This document shows, piece by piece, positions 1 to 9,304 of a DNA stretch of 64,000 bases. Location of the stretch: assembly GCA_017306415.1 (NCBI GenBank), contig JAFKIL010000008.1:1-64000 (forward strand), read 5' to 3'. The DNA comes from Microbacterium sp. GTDB lineage: Bacteria; Actinomycetota; Actinomycetes; Actinomycetales; Microbacteriaceae. Under the pieces are notes generated by a model, which was given only the letters and a program-made list of their open reading frames with translations, did not search any database and was not told the origin of the DNA. The number at the start of each line of letters is the position of its first letter. Position 1 is the stretch's first letter. Position numbers and translations under genes: made by a program.

Positions 1-2894
1 TTCTCATACAGCCGGTAGATCGACCCGTTCTCCCCCCACCACAGGTTCATCACCACGTCGTACGACCCGTCCTGCAACCCGGTATCCCACCCGTTGTCAT
101 TCGACAACGCGCCCTGCCCCGGCTTCGCGGTCGCCCCATCCGGAACCGTCACCGCCGCAGCGGCCGAACGGTCGCTCTCGCCCGCCGGGTTGAGCGCTGT
201 CACCGTGAACGACGTCGTGTCGCCGGGCCACACGCCCGTGATCGTCGCCGAGGTCGCATCCGCCCCGGCCGTCGCGACCGGGGCGGCCACGCCGTCTCGG
301 TACACGCGGTAGCCGGTGACGGGCGATCCGCCGTCGTCCGCCGGAGCCGACCACGACACGGTCACCGCGGATGCCGTCGCCGAGGCGTCGACCCCCGTCG
401 GTGCGTCGGGGGCCGCCACGGCGGTCAGCGACCAGAAGTGGTCGGCCGTCGCGGCGTCGGTCGCCGTCGTCGTGCTCGTGGAGCCGGTTGCCGCGACGAC
501 CGTGCCGGTGCGCCCCGCACCCGACGAGTCGACGAGCGTCGTGCCGCCCGCCTCGTCGAACGCGTAGTGCACGACGTTGCCCGCGCCGGGCTGCCCGCTC
601 GCGAGCGTCGCGACCTCGGCGGCGCTCAGCGCGCGGTTGTAGATGTTGAAGTCATCTACGGCGCCGTTGAGCGCAGGGTCGCTGTACTGCGACTTGCCGA
701 GGTAGTTGCGTGTGCTCTGCCCGAACGCGGAGGGGTGCACGGTCATCGCGGTGTTCGTGGCCACGACCTGCCCGTTCACGTACATCGTGCCGGTGGTGCC
801 GGCGACGGTGACCGTGACGAGGGACCACTGGTTCAGCGGCAGCGTCTTGGGGTTGCTGCTGTTGAGGCGCTGCTCGCCGCCTGCGCCGCTCGTCGTGATG
901 GCGTAGCGGAGTTCGCTGCCGTCGTTGACGGTGAGGAACATGCTCGCGTTGCTGCTGCTCCCGATGTCGAAAACGCGCTGCCACGCGGTGTTGCTGGCCG
1001 GGTTCACCCAGACCGACACCGAGTAGTCGCCGGTGAGCGAGCTCACCGCTCCCGTGGGCAGCGTCGCGTACGCGTTGCTGTTGCAGAACGACAGCGCCGT
1101 GCCGATCTTGCCGGGCTGGCGGGCGCCCGTCGCAGTGCATCCCGAGGTGCTGGCACCGTCGGTCCACTGGACGACCCGGGCGCCGTCGGCTTTGCTCATC
1201 CCGTCGACGCCGAGCACGAGACCCGAGCCGAAGTTGGCGAGCCGGTAGTGCCCCTTGCCGTCCGGGACCAGCTGCCAGAGCTGTCCGTCGACGCCCGTGT
1301 CGGCGGCGAGCGCCGGTGCCGAGCCGTTGGCCGCAGCCCCGCTGGGAATGCCGAGGACCCGCCCATCGACCGCGCTCACGATCTTGTAGAGACCGTTGCC
1401 TGCAGCGACGAGCTTCCAGGTCTGAGCGGTGCTGCCCCCTGAGGGGAGCGATCCCTGGCTGACGGCGTCACCCGCGGTGAGCGACAGCCCGCTGTTCAGG
1501 TTCGCGATCGTATAGGTGCCCGCGAGCGAACTCGCCGACGCGGATGCCGGGGTGACGACGACGTGATAGCCGTATGCCGGGTTCATCACGATCGGAACGC
1601 TGATCGATCCGTCATCGCCGACCTGGTACGTCGTGTCGGAGATGGCCGTCGGCCCTGCAACGGCCACGGTACGGCCGTATGCCGGGGTGAACTCCACCTT
1701 GACGTCGACCTTCGATCCCACCGCGAGCTTGTCGAGGCCCGTGACCTGCACGGACGCGGGCCCGCTCGTCCCGCCCGTGATGACGTCGACCTCCTTCTTG
1801 TCGGCGGTCACGGATGCCGCGGCGTCGAAGTCGTTGTTGCCCGGAGGCGTGGTGGTGACCATGTCTCCGCTCATCCCGGCGTACCACGTGTACATCCAGT
1901 AGGCGCCGTTCGGGCTGCCGCCCTGACCGGTGAGCAGGTCGCCGAGCGCGCCGGACTGGTTCCAGAACGCCAGCTCCGCGTTGCGGATGCCGAGGCGCTC
2001 GAACTTGGCGATGTAGCCGATGAGGTCTCCGGGGATACCGACCTCGGCGGGCGCCGCGTACTCCTCGATGTCGATCGGACGGCGCGCGATCCCGAGGGCG
2101 TCCTCCATCGCCTCGACCTTCGCGACGTCGTCGGCGATCTTCGAGGACCGGATCAGCTCGTGCCACGCGAGCACGTCCGGCACGGTGTCGGTCGCGACCG
2201 CGTTCTGCAGGAAGTTCTGCATGTCGTTGATGTTGTCCGAGAAGCTCGGCCCCTGAATCGGGGTCGTCGGGTCGAGGCTGCGGATGAGGCGGTACGTGTG
2301 CGTCCAGAAGTCCTCGAACGTGCCGTTGGACGCGAGCCAGGTGTTGTCGGACTCGTTCCAGGGCGCGTAGGCGGCGAGATTCGTCATGCCGGATGCCTGG
2401 ACCTGCTGGATCTGCTGCGTGACCACCTGGTCCCATGTCGACCAGCTGAACTGATAGGGCCAGCCGGCGTAGTAGTCCGAGAGCCGGTCGACGACCTTGG
2501 CCCCGGCCGCGGCGGCCTTCTGCCAGGTCTTGCCGATGTCGCCGCTGCCCTGCTGATGTCCGCCGATCGGCATCATCACGAACGTGTTGGGCTTGATCGC
2601 CTGGACGAGCGCGTCCGACGGGGTGGTGGCGTTCGCGAGGCCGTACAGCGAGCCGGTCGCCACGTGCGTCACCGCCCGGAACGGCTGGTCGGCGTGCACG
2701 ACGATGGTATTGGCCGCAGGTGCGGCGGCGCTCGCCGGGGCGGCGACGGCCGCGATGCCCGCGACGACGAGCCCGGACGCGGCGACCGCGGCCGCGGCTC
2801 TGCGAGCCGTGCGCGCGGGTGCTCCCGGGGTGCGGTGCGGAGCCGGGACGCGTCCTGCGCGTCGCCGTTCCGCGGATCCGGTCTTCCTTGACAT
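1..2894 (-). CDS. Secreted multidomain glycoside hydrolase (clan-A type catalytic domain, ricin-B, LamG, Fn3); 3' end outside window
   Basis: About 964 residues are visible and the frame is still open at base 1. The start is the ATG at 2894, followed by an Arg-rich signal peptide ending near residue 57 (ASAAAP). Residues about 60-345 look like a TIM-barrel glycosidase: E181 in PWNESD is the likely acid/base and E277 or E278 in DIEEY the likely nucleophile. Next come a beta-sandwich linker domain, a ricin-type lectin repeat region (about 455-590), a LamG/concanavalin-like domain (about 595-760), an Fn3 domain (about 790-890) and a C-terminal module beginning near MNLWWGENG that resembles carbohydrate-binding modules. 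It is probably exported to attack a plant polysaccharide. It is divergent from a LacI regulator and flanked by that regulator's operators, so expression is probably substrate-induced. The exact GH family is not certain from motifs alone. Confidence 0.8.
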   Translation of the reverse strand, partial: MSRKTGSAERRRAGRVPAPHRTPGAPARTARRAAAAVAASGLVVAGIAAVAAPASAAAPAANTIVVHADQPFRAVTHVATGSLYGLANATTPSDALVQAIKPNTFVMMPIGGHQQGSGDIGKTWQKAAAAGAKVVDRLSDYYAGWPYQFSWSTWDQVVTQQIQQVQASGMTNLAAYAPWNESDNTWLASNGTFEDFWTHTYRLIRSLDPTTPIQGPSFSDNINDMQNFLQNAVATDTVPDVLAWHELIRSSKIADDVAKVEAMEDALGIARRPIDIEEYAAPAEVGIPGDLIGYIAKFERLGIRNAELAFWNQSGALGDLLTGQGGSPNGAYWMYTWYAGMSGDMVTTTPPGNNDFDAAASVTADKKEVDVITGGTSGPASVQVTGLDKLAVGSKVDVKVEFTPAYGRTVAVAGPTAISDTTYQVGDDGSISVPIVMNPAYGYHVVVTPASASASSLAGTYTIANLNSGLSLTAGDAVSQGSLPSGGSTAQTWKLVAAGNGLYKIVSAVDGRVLGIPSGAAANGSAPALAADTGVDGQLWQLVPDGKGHYRLANFGSGLVLGVDGMSKADGARVVQWTDGASTSGCTATGARQPGKIGTALSFCNSNAYATLPTGAVSSLTGDYSVSVWVNPASNTAWQRVFDIGSSSNASMFLTVNDGSELRYAITTSGAGGEQRLNSSNPKTLPLNQWSLVTVTVAGTTGTMYVNGQVVATNTAMTVHPSAFGQSTRNYLGKSQYSDPALNGAVDDFNIYNRALSAAEVATLASGQPGAGNVVHYAFDEAGGTTLVDSSGAGRTGTVVAATGSTSTTTATDAATADHFWSLTAVAAPDAPTGVDASATASAVTVSWSAPADDGGSPVTGYRVYRDGVAAPVATAGADATSATITGVWPGDTTSFTVTALNPAGESDRSAAAAVTVPDGATAKPGQGALSNDNGWDTGLQDGSYDVVMNLWWGENGSIYRLYE

Positions 2895-3022
2895 GAGATT
2901 CGACTCCGATTCCAGCGTGGGATTGGCATCCGTCGACAGCGACTGGGGGAGGAGGCGCTCGTCGGCCCATCGTTGCGGCCCGAGCGCTCCGCCTCTGGGG
3001 ACATCGGCGGCCGCGGACACTG

Positions 3023-3036
3023 TCGAACCGGTTCGC
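3023..3036. promoter_or_regulatory. LacI operator copy O1 (imperfect TCGAACCGGTTCGA)
   Basis: TCGAACCGGTTCGC matches the repeated palindrome in 13 of 14 bases. It lies in the 5' untranslated region of the secreted hydrolase, downstream of that gene's predicted promoter, where a bound repressor would block elongation. Confidence 0.7.
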
Positions 3037-3097
3037 TTGCGATGGATGATCTGGGGTCCGTCGTGAACGCAGGGGGTCGAGAAGTGCTCGCGGGAGC

Positions 3098-3127
3098 ACC
3101 GTAACAGGGGGCTCGGCGACGGGTCAA
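3098..3127 (-). promoter_or_regulatory. Predicted sigma-A promoter of the secreted hydrolase
   Basis: On the minus strand TTGACC (3127-3122) and TACGGT (3103-3098) are spaced by 18 bases. The promoter is bracketed by operators at 3023 and 3137. This is a pattern match only; no transcript data. Confidence 0.45.
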
Positions 3128-3136
3128 GGAAAGATG

Positions 3137-3150
3137 TCGAACCGGTTCGA
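3137..3150. promoter_or_regulatory. LacI operator copy O2, perfect TCGAACCGGTTCGA
   Basis: A perfect 14-bp palindrome just upstream of the hydrolase -35 element, about 210 bases before the LacI gene. Its central C-G dyad is the usual feature of LacI/GalR-family operators. Confidence 0.8.
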
Positions 3151-3208
3151 ATCCATCTCGCATCGAAGGAATCGCTGTGAGGCGCCGATACATGGGCAGA
3201 AACGACTC

Positions 3209-3237
3209 TTGCGTAGTCGAACCGGTTCGACTACCGT
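3209..3237 (+). promoter_or_regulatory. Predicted LacI-gene promoter with operator O3 filling the spacer
   Basis: TTGCGT (3209-3214) and TACCGT (3232-3237) are separated by 17 bases. The perfect 22-bp dyad at 3213-3234, with core TCGAACCGGTTCGA at 3217-3230, occupies the whole spacer. A repressor bound here would exclude RNA polymerase, so the regulator should control itself. Confidence 0.6.
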
Positions 3238-3346
3238 GAAGCCCACGTCGAGGCATCCGCATCTCGGCGTTCGACAGATTCGACGTCCGTGACCCGAGTT
3301 CGACGGCGTTCGATGACCGTGAATCGCTCGATCGGCGCCAAGATGG

Positions 3347-3360
3347 TCGAAGCGGTTCGA
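3347..3360. promoter_or_regulatory. LacI operator copy O4 (TCGAAGCGGTTCGA)
   Basis: One-mismatch copy of the operator between the predicted promoter and the GTG start at 3385, in the 5' untranslated region. Its position argues that translation starts at 3385 and not at the earlier in-frame start near 3289, which would put the operator in coding sequence. Confidence 0.65.
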
Positions 3361-3384
3361 AGACGCAGTTCGAAGGAGACCGGC

Positions 3385-4389
3385 GTGGCGACGATCGGCG
3401 ACGTGGCACGAGTGGCGGGTGTGTCCCGCAGCACCGTCTCGTATGCGCTGTCCGGCAAGCGCGCGATCTCGCAGGACACGCGGGAGCGCATCGAGCAGGC
3501 GATCCGCGAGCTCGACTTCACGCCGAACGCCGGCGCGCGCGCCCTCGCCACGTCGCAGACGATGGTCATCGGCCTTCTGGTCCAGTTCTTCCACGACGAA
3601 TTCTCGCCGGCCATGCTCCAGTACGTCCTCCCCATCTCCGACGCGGCGCGCGAAGAGGGGTACGACGTGCTGATGGTCACCGAGGACGATGGCCCGCACG
3701 CCCTCCGACGGATCACCGAGTCCGACATGGTCGACGGTGTCGTGCTGCTCAACGTCGCCCACGACGACCCGCGCGTCGCCCCGCTGCGCGCAGCCCGTCA
3801 GCCGGGTGCTCTCGTCGGACTGCCGAAGGACACCGACGGACTCGACGTGTTCGACCTGGACTTCGGCGAGGCGGCCCGCATGCTGGTCGACCACCTCCAT
3901 GATCGCGGTCACCGGGAGATCGTCCTGATCTCGCCCAACGAGCACGTCATCACCCGCGGCGGCGCGTATGCCTGGCGCTTCCGCGACGCGGCGATGGAGC
4001 GCGCCGCCCGGTACGGTCTGCGCATCTATCCCTACTGGGGGGAGACCGAGCAGCCCGCGATCACGCAGTCGCTCAACGCGATCCTCGACGAGCGGCCGTC
4101 CGCAACGGCCCTCATCGTGCACAACGACGCGGTGATCGCCGGGCTCCCGTCGGTGCTCAACGCCCGGAACGTCCATGTGCCCGACGACCTGTCGGTGGTC
4201 GGCATCTACTCGGAAGACTTCGGTCGGCTGTTCTCGCTGCCCTACACGGCCATCGAGACGTCGCCGGACAAGCTGGGCCGCGCCGCGGTCCAGGCGCTCG
4301 TGCGGAGGATGCAGGACCCGGAGCGTGCAGGCACTCCGGTCGTGCGTTTCATCGCACCGGAACTGACGGATCGAGGCAGCACCCGCTGA
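3385..4389 (+). CDS. LacI-family transcriptional repressor of the adjacent glycan locus
   Basis: 334 residues. The GTG start at 3385 is preceded by GAAGGAGA at the right spacing. The N-terminus (ATIGDVARVAGVSRSTVSYALSG) is a textbook LacI helix-turn-helix with hinge helix; residues about 60-334 form the periplasmic-binding-protein-like effector domain. It sits between the divergent secreted hydrolase and the ABC importer operon, and the same palindrome occurs before all three units, so it is the natural local repressor, released by an oligosaccharide inducer. The inducer identity cannot be read from the sequence. An in-frame upstream start near 3289 is rejected because it lacks a ribosome site and runs through an operator. 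Confidence 0.9.
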   Translation: MATIGDVARVAGVSRSTVSYALSGKRAISQDTRERIEQAIRELDFTPNAGARALATSQTMVIGLLVQFFHDEFSPAMLQYVLPISDAAREEGYDVLMVTEDDGPHALRRITESDMVDGVVLLNVAHDDPRVAPLRAARQPGALVGLPKDTDGLDVFDLDFGEAARMLVDHLHDRGHREIVLISPNEHVITRGGAYAWRFRDAAMERAARYGLRIYPYWGETEQPAITQSLNAILDERPSATALIVHNDAVIAGLPSVLNARNVHVPDDLSVVGIYSEDFGRLFSLPYTAIETSPDKLGRAAVQALVRRMQDPERAGTPVVRFIAPELTDRGSTR

Positions 4390-4427
4390 CCGCCGACACT
4401 CGCCGGCGGACGTCTCCGTCACGAGTA

Positions 4428-4441
4428 TCGAACCGGTTCGA
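4428..4441. promoter_or_regulatory. LacI operator copy O5, perfect, upstream of the ABC importer operon
   Basis: TCGAACCGGTTCGA lies 55 bases before the solute-binding-protein start. It overlaps a possible -35 (TTCGAC, 4437-4442) with GACAAT at 4461-4466 as a possible -10. Confidence 0.8.
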
Positions 4442-4495
4442 CAGGTAGGCATCACCGCCTGACAATCACACACCACACATTCAGAGAGGAACATC

Positions 4496-5740
4496 GTGGA
4501 ATCGACACGCAAAGCCCGCGTCGCCGGCGCGGCGCTCGCCGCGCTCGGGGTGACCGCCGTCGTCCTGACCGGCTGCTCCGGATCCGGCGGCGGCACGTCC
4601 AGCAGCAACGGCAGCGGAGGTGGCACGTACACGTTGTGGGACCCGTACCCGGATCGCGACGCCACGTCGACGTGGGCCAAGGCCATCGACGCGTGCGCAT
4701 CCGACATCGGCATCACGATCAAGCGCAACGCCGGGAACACGGGCGACACGGTGAAGGATCTCACCACCGCCGCCCCCAACCTCCCCGACATCGCCATGGT
4801 CGACAACCCCAAGGTCTCGACCCTCGCCGACGCGGGCCTGCTGACCACCACGAAGGAGAACGGCCTCGACGTCTCGGACATCCAGGCGAACATCCTCACG
4901 GCCGGTCAGATCGACGGCAAGACCTACGGGGTGCCGGTCGGCGCGAACACGCTCGGTCTCTACTACAACCCGACCGTGCTCAGCGCGGCCGGCGTCGACA
5001 TCTCGTCCGTCAAGGACTGGGACTCGCTCACCGCCGCGCTGAAGAAGGTCGTGGCCGCGGGGAAGAAGGGCATCACGTTCTCGGCCGTCGGCACCGAGGA
5101 GGGCTCGTTCCAGTTCCTCCCCTGGTTCTGGGGGGCGGGCGCCGACCTGACGAAGCTCGACTCGGACAAGGCGGTCCAGGCCCTCACGCTCTGGACCGAC
5201 TGGGTCAAGCAGGGCCTCGCGCCCAACTCGGTCCTGCAGAACACGCAGGGCACGAGCTGGGACGAGTTCAAGACGGGGCAGTTCGCCTTCGCCGAGAACG
5301 GATCGTGGTTCAAGGGCGACGCCGACAAGGCGGGATACAAGGTCCTCCAGCTGTTCGGGCCGGACGGGTCGGCCGCACCCGCGCCGACGGGCGGCGAGTT
5401 CATCACCATCCCGGTGCAGAAGGACACCGCGCGCTACGCGACCTCGGTCAAGATCGTGAAGTGCCTCACGAAGGGTGACGCCGGCGCCAATGCGCTCGGC
5501 TACATCGCCCCCACCAAGGCGGGTCAGGACGCGCAGCTGAAGGAGGACCCGACGCTGCAGTTCTGGGTCACGGCAGTCGCGGCAGCCAAGCCCCGCACGG
5601 CGGACAACCTCGGCATCAAGTACGGCACCATCTCGGAGCAGCTCTACACCGCGGTGCAGAACGCCCTGAGCGGCGCCTCGACGCCGACGGATGCGCTGAA
5701 GAAGGCGCAGACCGACGCGCAGGCCGCGCTGAGCAAGTAG
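4496..5740 (+). CDS. ABC sugar transporter substrate-binding lipoprotein
   Basis: 414 residues, GTG start preceded by AGAGAGGA. A lipoprotein signal ends in the lipobox LTGC near residue 26, followed by a Gly/Ser-rich linker, so the mature protein is tethered outside the membrane. The rest has the length and composition of family-1 (MalE-like) extracellular solute-binding proteins. It delivers a sugar or oligosaccharide to the two permeases that follow. No ATPase gene is in the operon; as is common for CUT1 importers in actinobacteria, a shared MsiK-type ATPase elsewhere probably energises it. Its expression is expected to be repressed by the LacI protein through O5. Confidence 0.88.
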   Translation: MESTRKARVAGAALAALGVTAVVLTGCSGSGGGTSSSNGSGGGTYTLWDPYPDRDATSTWAKAIDACASDIGITIKRNAGNTGDTVKDLTTAAPNLPDIAMVDNPKVSTLADAGLLTTTKENGLDVSDIQANILTAGQIDGKTYGVPVGANTLGLYYNPTVLSAAGVDISSVKDWDSLTAALKKVVAAGKKGITFSAVGTEEGSFQFLPWFWGAGADLTKLDSDKAVQALTLWTDWVKQGLAPNSVLQNTQGTSWDEFKTGQFAFAENGSWFKGDADKAGYKVLQLFGPDGSAAPAPTGGEFITIPVQKDTARYATSVKIVKCLTKGDAGANALGYIAPTKAGQDAQLKEDPTLQFWVTAVAAAKPRTADNLGIKYGTISEQLYTAVQNALSGASTPTDALKKAQTDAQAALSK

Positions 5741-5748
5741 TCCCACCC

Positions 5749-5766
5749 CGCGCGGCCGACCGCGCG
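5749..5766 (+). terminator. Stem-loop immediately after the binding-protein gene (attenuator or mRNA stabiliser)
   Basis: CGCGCGG (5749-5755) pairs perfectly with CCGCGCG (5760-5766) around a CCGA loop, 8 bases after the stop. No U tract follows, so it is more likely a partial terminator or 3'-end stabiliser giving more binding protein than permease. Confidence 0.45.
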
Positions 5767-5789
5767 AACCTGAGAGGAAACCCCATCGG

Positions 5790-6779
5790 ATGTCTGCGAC
5801 GAGGCTCGAGTCGAGGGTGAGCGCGGCCGACCGCCGGAAGGGGGCGGCTCCGGAATCCGGAGTCGCCCCCGCGACGGGTGCATCCCGCCGGAGACAGCGG
5901 GTCCGCGCGCAGCTGGCGGCGTGGGCGTTCCTCGCGCCGGTGGTCGTCTATCTGCTCGTCTTCTACGCGTACCCGCTGCTGCGCAACCTCGACCTCAGCT
6001 TCCGCGACTACACGCTGCGTTCGTTCATCGACGGGTCGGCGCCGTGGGTGTGGTTCGAGAACTACGTCGAGGTCGTACGCAGCTCCACGTTCTGGCCGGC
6101 GGTGCTCAACACGGCGGTCTTCACGTTCGGGTCGATCCTCGTGCAGTTCACGCTCGGACTCGCCCTCGCGGTGTTCTTCTTCCGTCGCTTCCCGCTGGCG
6201 ACCACGCTGCGCGCGCTGTTCCTCGTGCCGTGGCTCCTCCCGCTCCTGGTGTCCGCGTCGGTGTGGGCCTGGATGCTCAACAGCGAGTCGGGCGTCGTCA
6301 ACGCGGCGATCGAGGCGGTCGGCGGCCACCAGGTCAACTGGCTCACCTCCCCGCAGTGGTCGCTCGTCTCCGTCCTCATCGCCAACATCTGGATCGGCAT
6401 CCCGTTCAACCTCGTCATCCTCTACAGCGGACTGCAGAACATCTCCGGCGACCTGTACGAGGCCGCGGCCCTCGACGGGGCGAACGCGTGGCAGATCTTC
6501 TGGCGCATCACGTTTCCGCTGCTGCGGCCCGTGTCGGCCATCACGCTCCTGCTCGGGCTCGTCTACACCCTGAAGGTCTTCGACATCATCTGGATCATGA
6601 CCCGCGGGGGCCCGGGCGACTCTTCGACGACGCTCGCGATCTGGTCGTACCGGCTCGGCTTCGGCGGCGAATCCCCGCAGCTGAGCCCGGCGGCAGCAGT
6701 AGGCAACATCCTCATCGTGGTCGCCTTCGTCTTCGGGATCGTCTACATCCGGGCGCAGCGAAGGGCGGAGCGGTCATGA
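5790..6779 (+). CDS. ABC sugar transporter permease, MalF type
   Basis: 329 residues, ATG preceded by GAGAGGA. About 45 polar, basic residues precede the first membrane helix (WAFLAPVVVYLLVFYAY). Six membrane segments follow, with the cytoplasmic EAA loop (EAAALDGANAWQIFWRITFPLL) that docks the ATPase. This is the first permease of a CUT1 importer. Its stop overlaps the next permease start (ATGA), implying coupled translation. A strong stem-loop lies within its first 30 codons. Confidence 0.88.
   Translation: MSATRLESRVSAADRRKGAAPESGVAPATGASRRRQRVRAQLAAWAFLAPVVVYLLVFYAYPLLRNLDLSFRDYTLRSFIDGSAPWVWFENYVEVVRSSTFWPAVLNTAVFTFGSILVQFTLGLALAVFFFRRFPLATTLRALFLVPWLLPLLVSASVWAWMLNSESGVVNAAIEAVGGHQVNWLTSPQWSLVSVLIANIWIGIPFNLVILYSGLQNISGDLYEAAALDGANAWQIFWRITFPLLRPVSAITLLLGLVYTLKVFDIIWIMTRGGPGDSSTTLAIWSYRLGFGGESPQLSPAAAVGNILIVVAFVFGIVYIRAQRRAERS
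5840..5870 (+). promoter_or_regulatory. Long RNA hairpin inside the permease 5' coding region
   Basis: Bases 5840-5853 pair with 5857-5870 to give a 14-bp stem with one G-U pair and a three-base AAT loop. It encodes part of the polar N-terminal tail, before the first membrane helix. Confidence 0.5.
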
Positions 6780-7588
6780 AGCGCAGAGCGGTCGACACCG
6801 TCATCGGCGTCATCCTCACCGCGATCATGCTGTTCCCCCTCTACTGGATGATCAACGTCTCGCTGACGCAACCGGATCGGCTGCGCCACGATCCGCCCGA
6901 CCTCTTCCCGGTCAACCCGACGTTCGCCGGGTACGAGCGGGTGCTGAGCGATCAGCTCCCCTACCTGCTGACGAGCCTCGTGGTGGGGCTCGGCACCGTC
7001 GTCCTGACGCTCGTCCTGGCCGCTCCCGCCGCGTTCGCGCTGGCGAAGCTGCGACCCCGCGGACGGACCGCCCTGAACTTCGTGCTGCTGATCGCCCAGA
7101 TGATCCCGAGCATCATCATGGCGATGGGGTTCTACCTGATCTTCTACAACTGGGGCATCCTGAACACCATCCCCGGGATGATCCTCGCCGACTCCACCCT
7201 CGCCGTCCCCTTCGGCGTGCTCATCTTCACTGCCTTCATGGCGGGCATCCCGGACGAGCTCATGTCGGCGGCCAAGATCGACGGCGCCGGCACGTGGCGC
7301 ACCTTCCGCTCGATCGTGCTGCCGGTCAGCAGGAACTCGATCGTGACGGTGTCCCTGTTCGCGTTCCTGTGGGCGTGGTCGGACTTCATCTTCGCCTCCA
7401 CGATCAACCGCGGCGGGGACTGGCAGCCGATCACGATCGGCATCTACCGCTACATCGGCAACAACACCCAGGACTGGAACGCCATCATGGCGACCGCGGT
7501 CGTGGCATCCATTCCGACGGCGATCCTGCTCGTCGTCGCTCAACGGTACGTCGCCGCGGGAGTCACCGCCGGCGCGGTGAAGGACTGA
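6776..7588 (+). CDS. ABC sugar transporter permease, MalG type
   Basis: 270 residues, ATG overlapping the previous stop by four bases. Six predicted membrane helices with the EAA-type loop (SAAKIDGAGTWRTFRSIVLPV) near residue 170. It pairs with the upstream permease to form the import channel. The next gene starts three bases after the stop, so transporter and intracellular hydrolase are one transcription unit. Confidence 0.88.
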   Translation: MKRRAVDTVIGVILTAIMLFPLYWMINVSLTQPDRLRHDPPDLFPVNPTFAGYERVLSDQLPYLLTSLVVGLGTVVLTLVLAAPAAFALAKLRPRGRTALNFVLLIAQMIPSIIMAMGFYLIFYNWGILNTIPGMILADSTLAVPFGVLIFTAFMAGIPDELMSAAKIDGAGTWRTFRSIVLPVSRNSIVTVSLFAFLWAWSDFIFASTINRGGDWQPITIGIYRYIGNNTQDWNAIMATAVVASIPTAILLVVAQRYVAAGVTAGAVKD

Positions 7589-7591
7589 CCC

Positions 7592-9304
7592 ATGGACACG
7601 TCTCTGCCCTCGTTCGACGTGCGCGAGATCCCGTTCAGCCGCCGCGGTGCGTGGATCGACCTGTCTCCGGTGGTGGGTCTGCACCGCACGGCGGCGGACG
7701 TGCACCTCGTGTCGCACCGCACGGGCATGCACGCCGTGCTCGCCCTCGTCCCCCGCCTCGGCGGCACGAACCGCGGCTCGCGGGTGACGGCCGACCCCGC
7801 GGTGCTGACGTGGACGTGCGAGGACGGCGTCGTGGAGGCCGTGTTCGCGGGCGACGAGGTGATCCGCCTGCGTGGCCGCGGGGTGGGAATGCGGATCGAG
7901 GATGCCGCGGGCGAGCTGACGCCGTTCACTGGCGCGTATCTCTACGCCGACCCGATGGACGGCGCATACGTGTTCACCTCGTACGAGACCGGCCTGCGCT
8001 ACCGAGTGACCTCCCTCGCCGGAACGATCCACGCGGAGGGCGCGGGCGCGCTCGGCGCCCACGGACGATTCGTCGAGGCGGGCGGGGACGAGTGGGAGCT
8101 CCTCATCGAGGAGGCCGCGGAGGGGACCGCGCCGGCCCGCGCCGAGGGCTCGTTCGACGATGCGGTGGATCGCGTCCGGGCGGAGTTCGCCGCCCATCTC
8201 GAGGCGGTGGCACCGTGGCGGTCGGTCGGAACCCCGGCCGCCGCGCTCGCCGTCTACCTGCTGTGGTCGGCCACCGTCCGTCCGGCCGGGTTCCTCGCGC
8301 GCGCGTCCGTCCTGATGTCGAAGAACTGGATGGACAAGGTGTGGAGCTGGGACCACTGCTTCAACGCGCTCGCTCTGGCGCCCGGGCTGCCGGACGACGC
8401 GCTCGACCAGTTCCTCGCGCCGTTCGATCATCAGGATGCGGGCGGCGCGCTGCCCGATTCGATCGCCCACTCCGAGATCCTGCGCAACTTCGTCAAGCCG
8501 CCGATCCACGGCTGGACGTTCGCGCGGCTCCGGCGAGAGCTCGGCCGGGAGCTGAGCCGCACCGAGTTGACGGAGGTGTACGGCCGCCTGGCCGCGTGGT
8601 CACGCTTCTGGCTGGACCGGCGGACGGCGCCGGGGAGCGACCTGCCGCACTATCAGCACGGGAACGACAGCGGCTGGGACAACGCGACGGTGTTCGACCG
8701 CGACCGGGTCGTCGAATCCCCGGATCTCGCGGCCTTCCTGGTGCTGCAGCTGGACGAGCTCGCGCGGCTCGCTCCCGAGGTGGGGTCGAATGAGGCCGGG
8801 TTCTGGCGGGGGGAGCGGGACCGCGTCCAGGCGGCGTTGCTGTCGCAGTTGCATGACGACGACGGATTCTTCGCGGTCGGCGCGTCGTCGGGGGAGCCGA
8901 GCTCGCGCTCCAGCCTGCTGACGGCCCTTCCCATCCTCGCCGCGCACCGCTTCCCGGCGGAGGTCCGGACGCAGCTGGCTGAGAAGCTCGCCGCGCATCT
9001 CACCTCCTGGGGCCTTGCGACGCAGCCGCCGGACACGCCGGAGTATGACAGCGACGGATACTGGCGTGGGCCGATCTGGGCGCCGTCGACGCTCCTCATC
9101 GAGGATGGACTGCGCAGCGCGGGCTTCGCCGACATCGCCGACACCGTCAGCGCGCGCTTCCGTGCCCTGTGCGAACGGTCGGGGTTCGCGGAGAACTTCG
9201 ACGCGCTGACGGGCGAGGGCCTTCGGGACCGTGCCTACACCTGGACGGCGAGCGTGTATCTGGTGCTGGCGAGGGATGCCGTGGCCAGGTCTGCCGCATC
9301 CTGA
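7592..9304 (+). CDS. Cytoplasmic GH63-like glucosidase (YgjK/mannosylglycerate-hydrolase type)
   Basis: 570 residues without signal peptide. The N-terminal half is a beta-sandwich domain and the C-terminal half an (alpha/alpha)6 barrel. GH63-type landmarks are visible: WSWDHCF, NDSGWDNA with D363 as likely general acid, YWRGPIW, and FAENFDALTGEG with E534 as likely general base. It begins three bases after the permease stop, so it probably degrades the imported oligosaccharide in the cytoplasm by an inverting mechanism. The family covers alpha-glucosides and alpha-mannosyl compounds; the substrate is not certain. The gene ends the operon controlled by the TCGAACCGGTTCGA repressor. Confidence 0.78.
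   Translation: MDTSLPSFDVREIPFSRRGAWIDLSPVVGLHRTAADVHLVSHRTGMHAVLALVPRLGGTNRGSRVTADPAVLTWTCEDGVVEAVFAGDEVIRLRGRGVGMRIEDAAGELTPFTGAYLYADPMDGAYVFTSYETGLRYRVTSLAGTIHAEGAGALGAHGRFVEAGGDEWELLIEEAAEGTAPARAEGSFDDAVDRVRAEFAAHLEAVAPWRSVGTPAAALAVYLLWSATVRPAGFLARASVLMSKNWMDKVWSWDHCFNALALAPGLPDDALDQFLAPFDHQDAGGALPDSIAHSEILRNFVKPPIHGWTFARLRRELGRELSRTELTEVYGRLAAWSRFWLDRRTAPGSDLPHYQHGNDSGWDNATVFDRDRVVESPDLAAFLVLQLDELARLAPEVGSNEAGFWRGERDRVQAALLSQLHDDDGFFAVGASSGEPSSRSSLLTALPILAAHRFPAEVRTQLAEKLAAHLTSWGLATQPPDTPEYDSDGYWRGPIWAPSTLLIEDGLRSAGFADIADTVSARFRALCERSGFAENFDALTGEGLRDRAYTWTASVYLVLARDAVARSAAS

Noticed and set aside
438-1442. Plus-strand frame of 334 residues
   Set aside because: Antisense to the ricin-B/LamG coding region with no family features.
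1563-3099. Long open frames on both strands over the secreted hydrolase
   Set aside because: Low-complexity Arg-rich translations; the frame from 2894 gives a signal peptide and recognisable domains.
3289-3384. Earlier start of the first LacI gene
   Set aside because: No ribosome site, and it would place operator O4 inside the coding region; GTG 3385 has GAAGGAGA.
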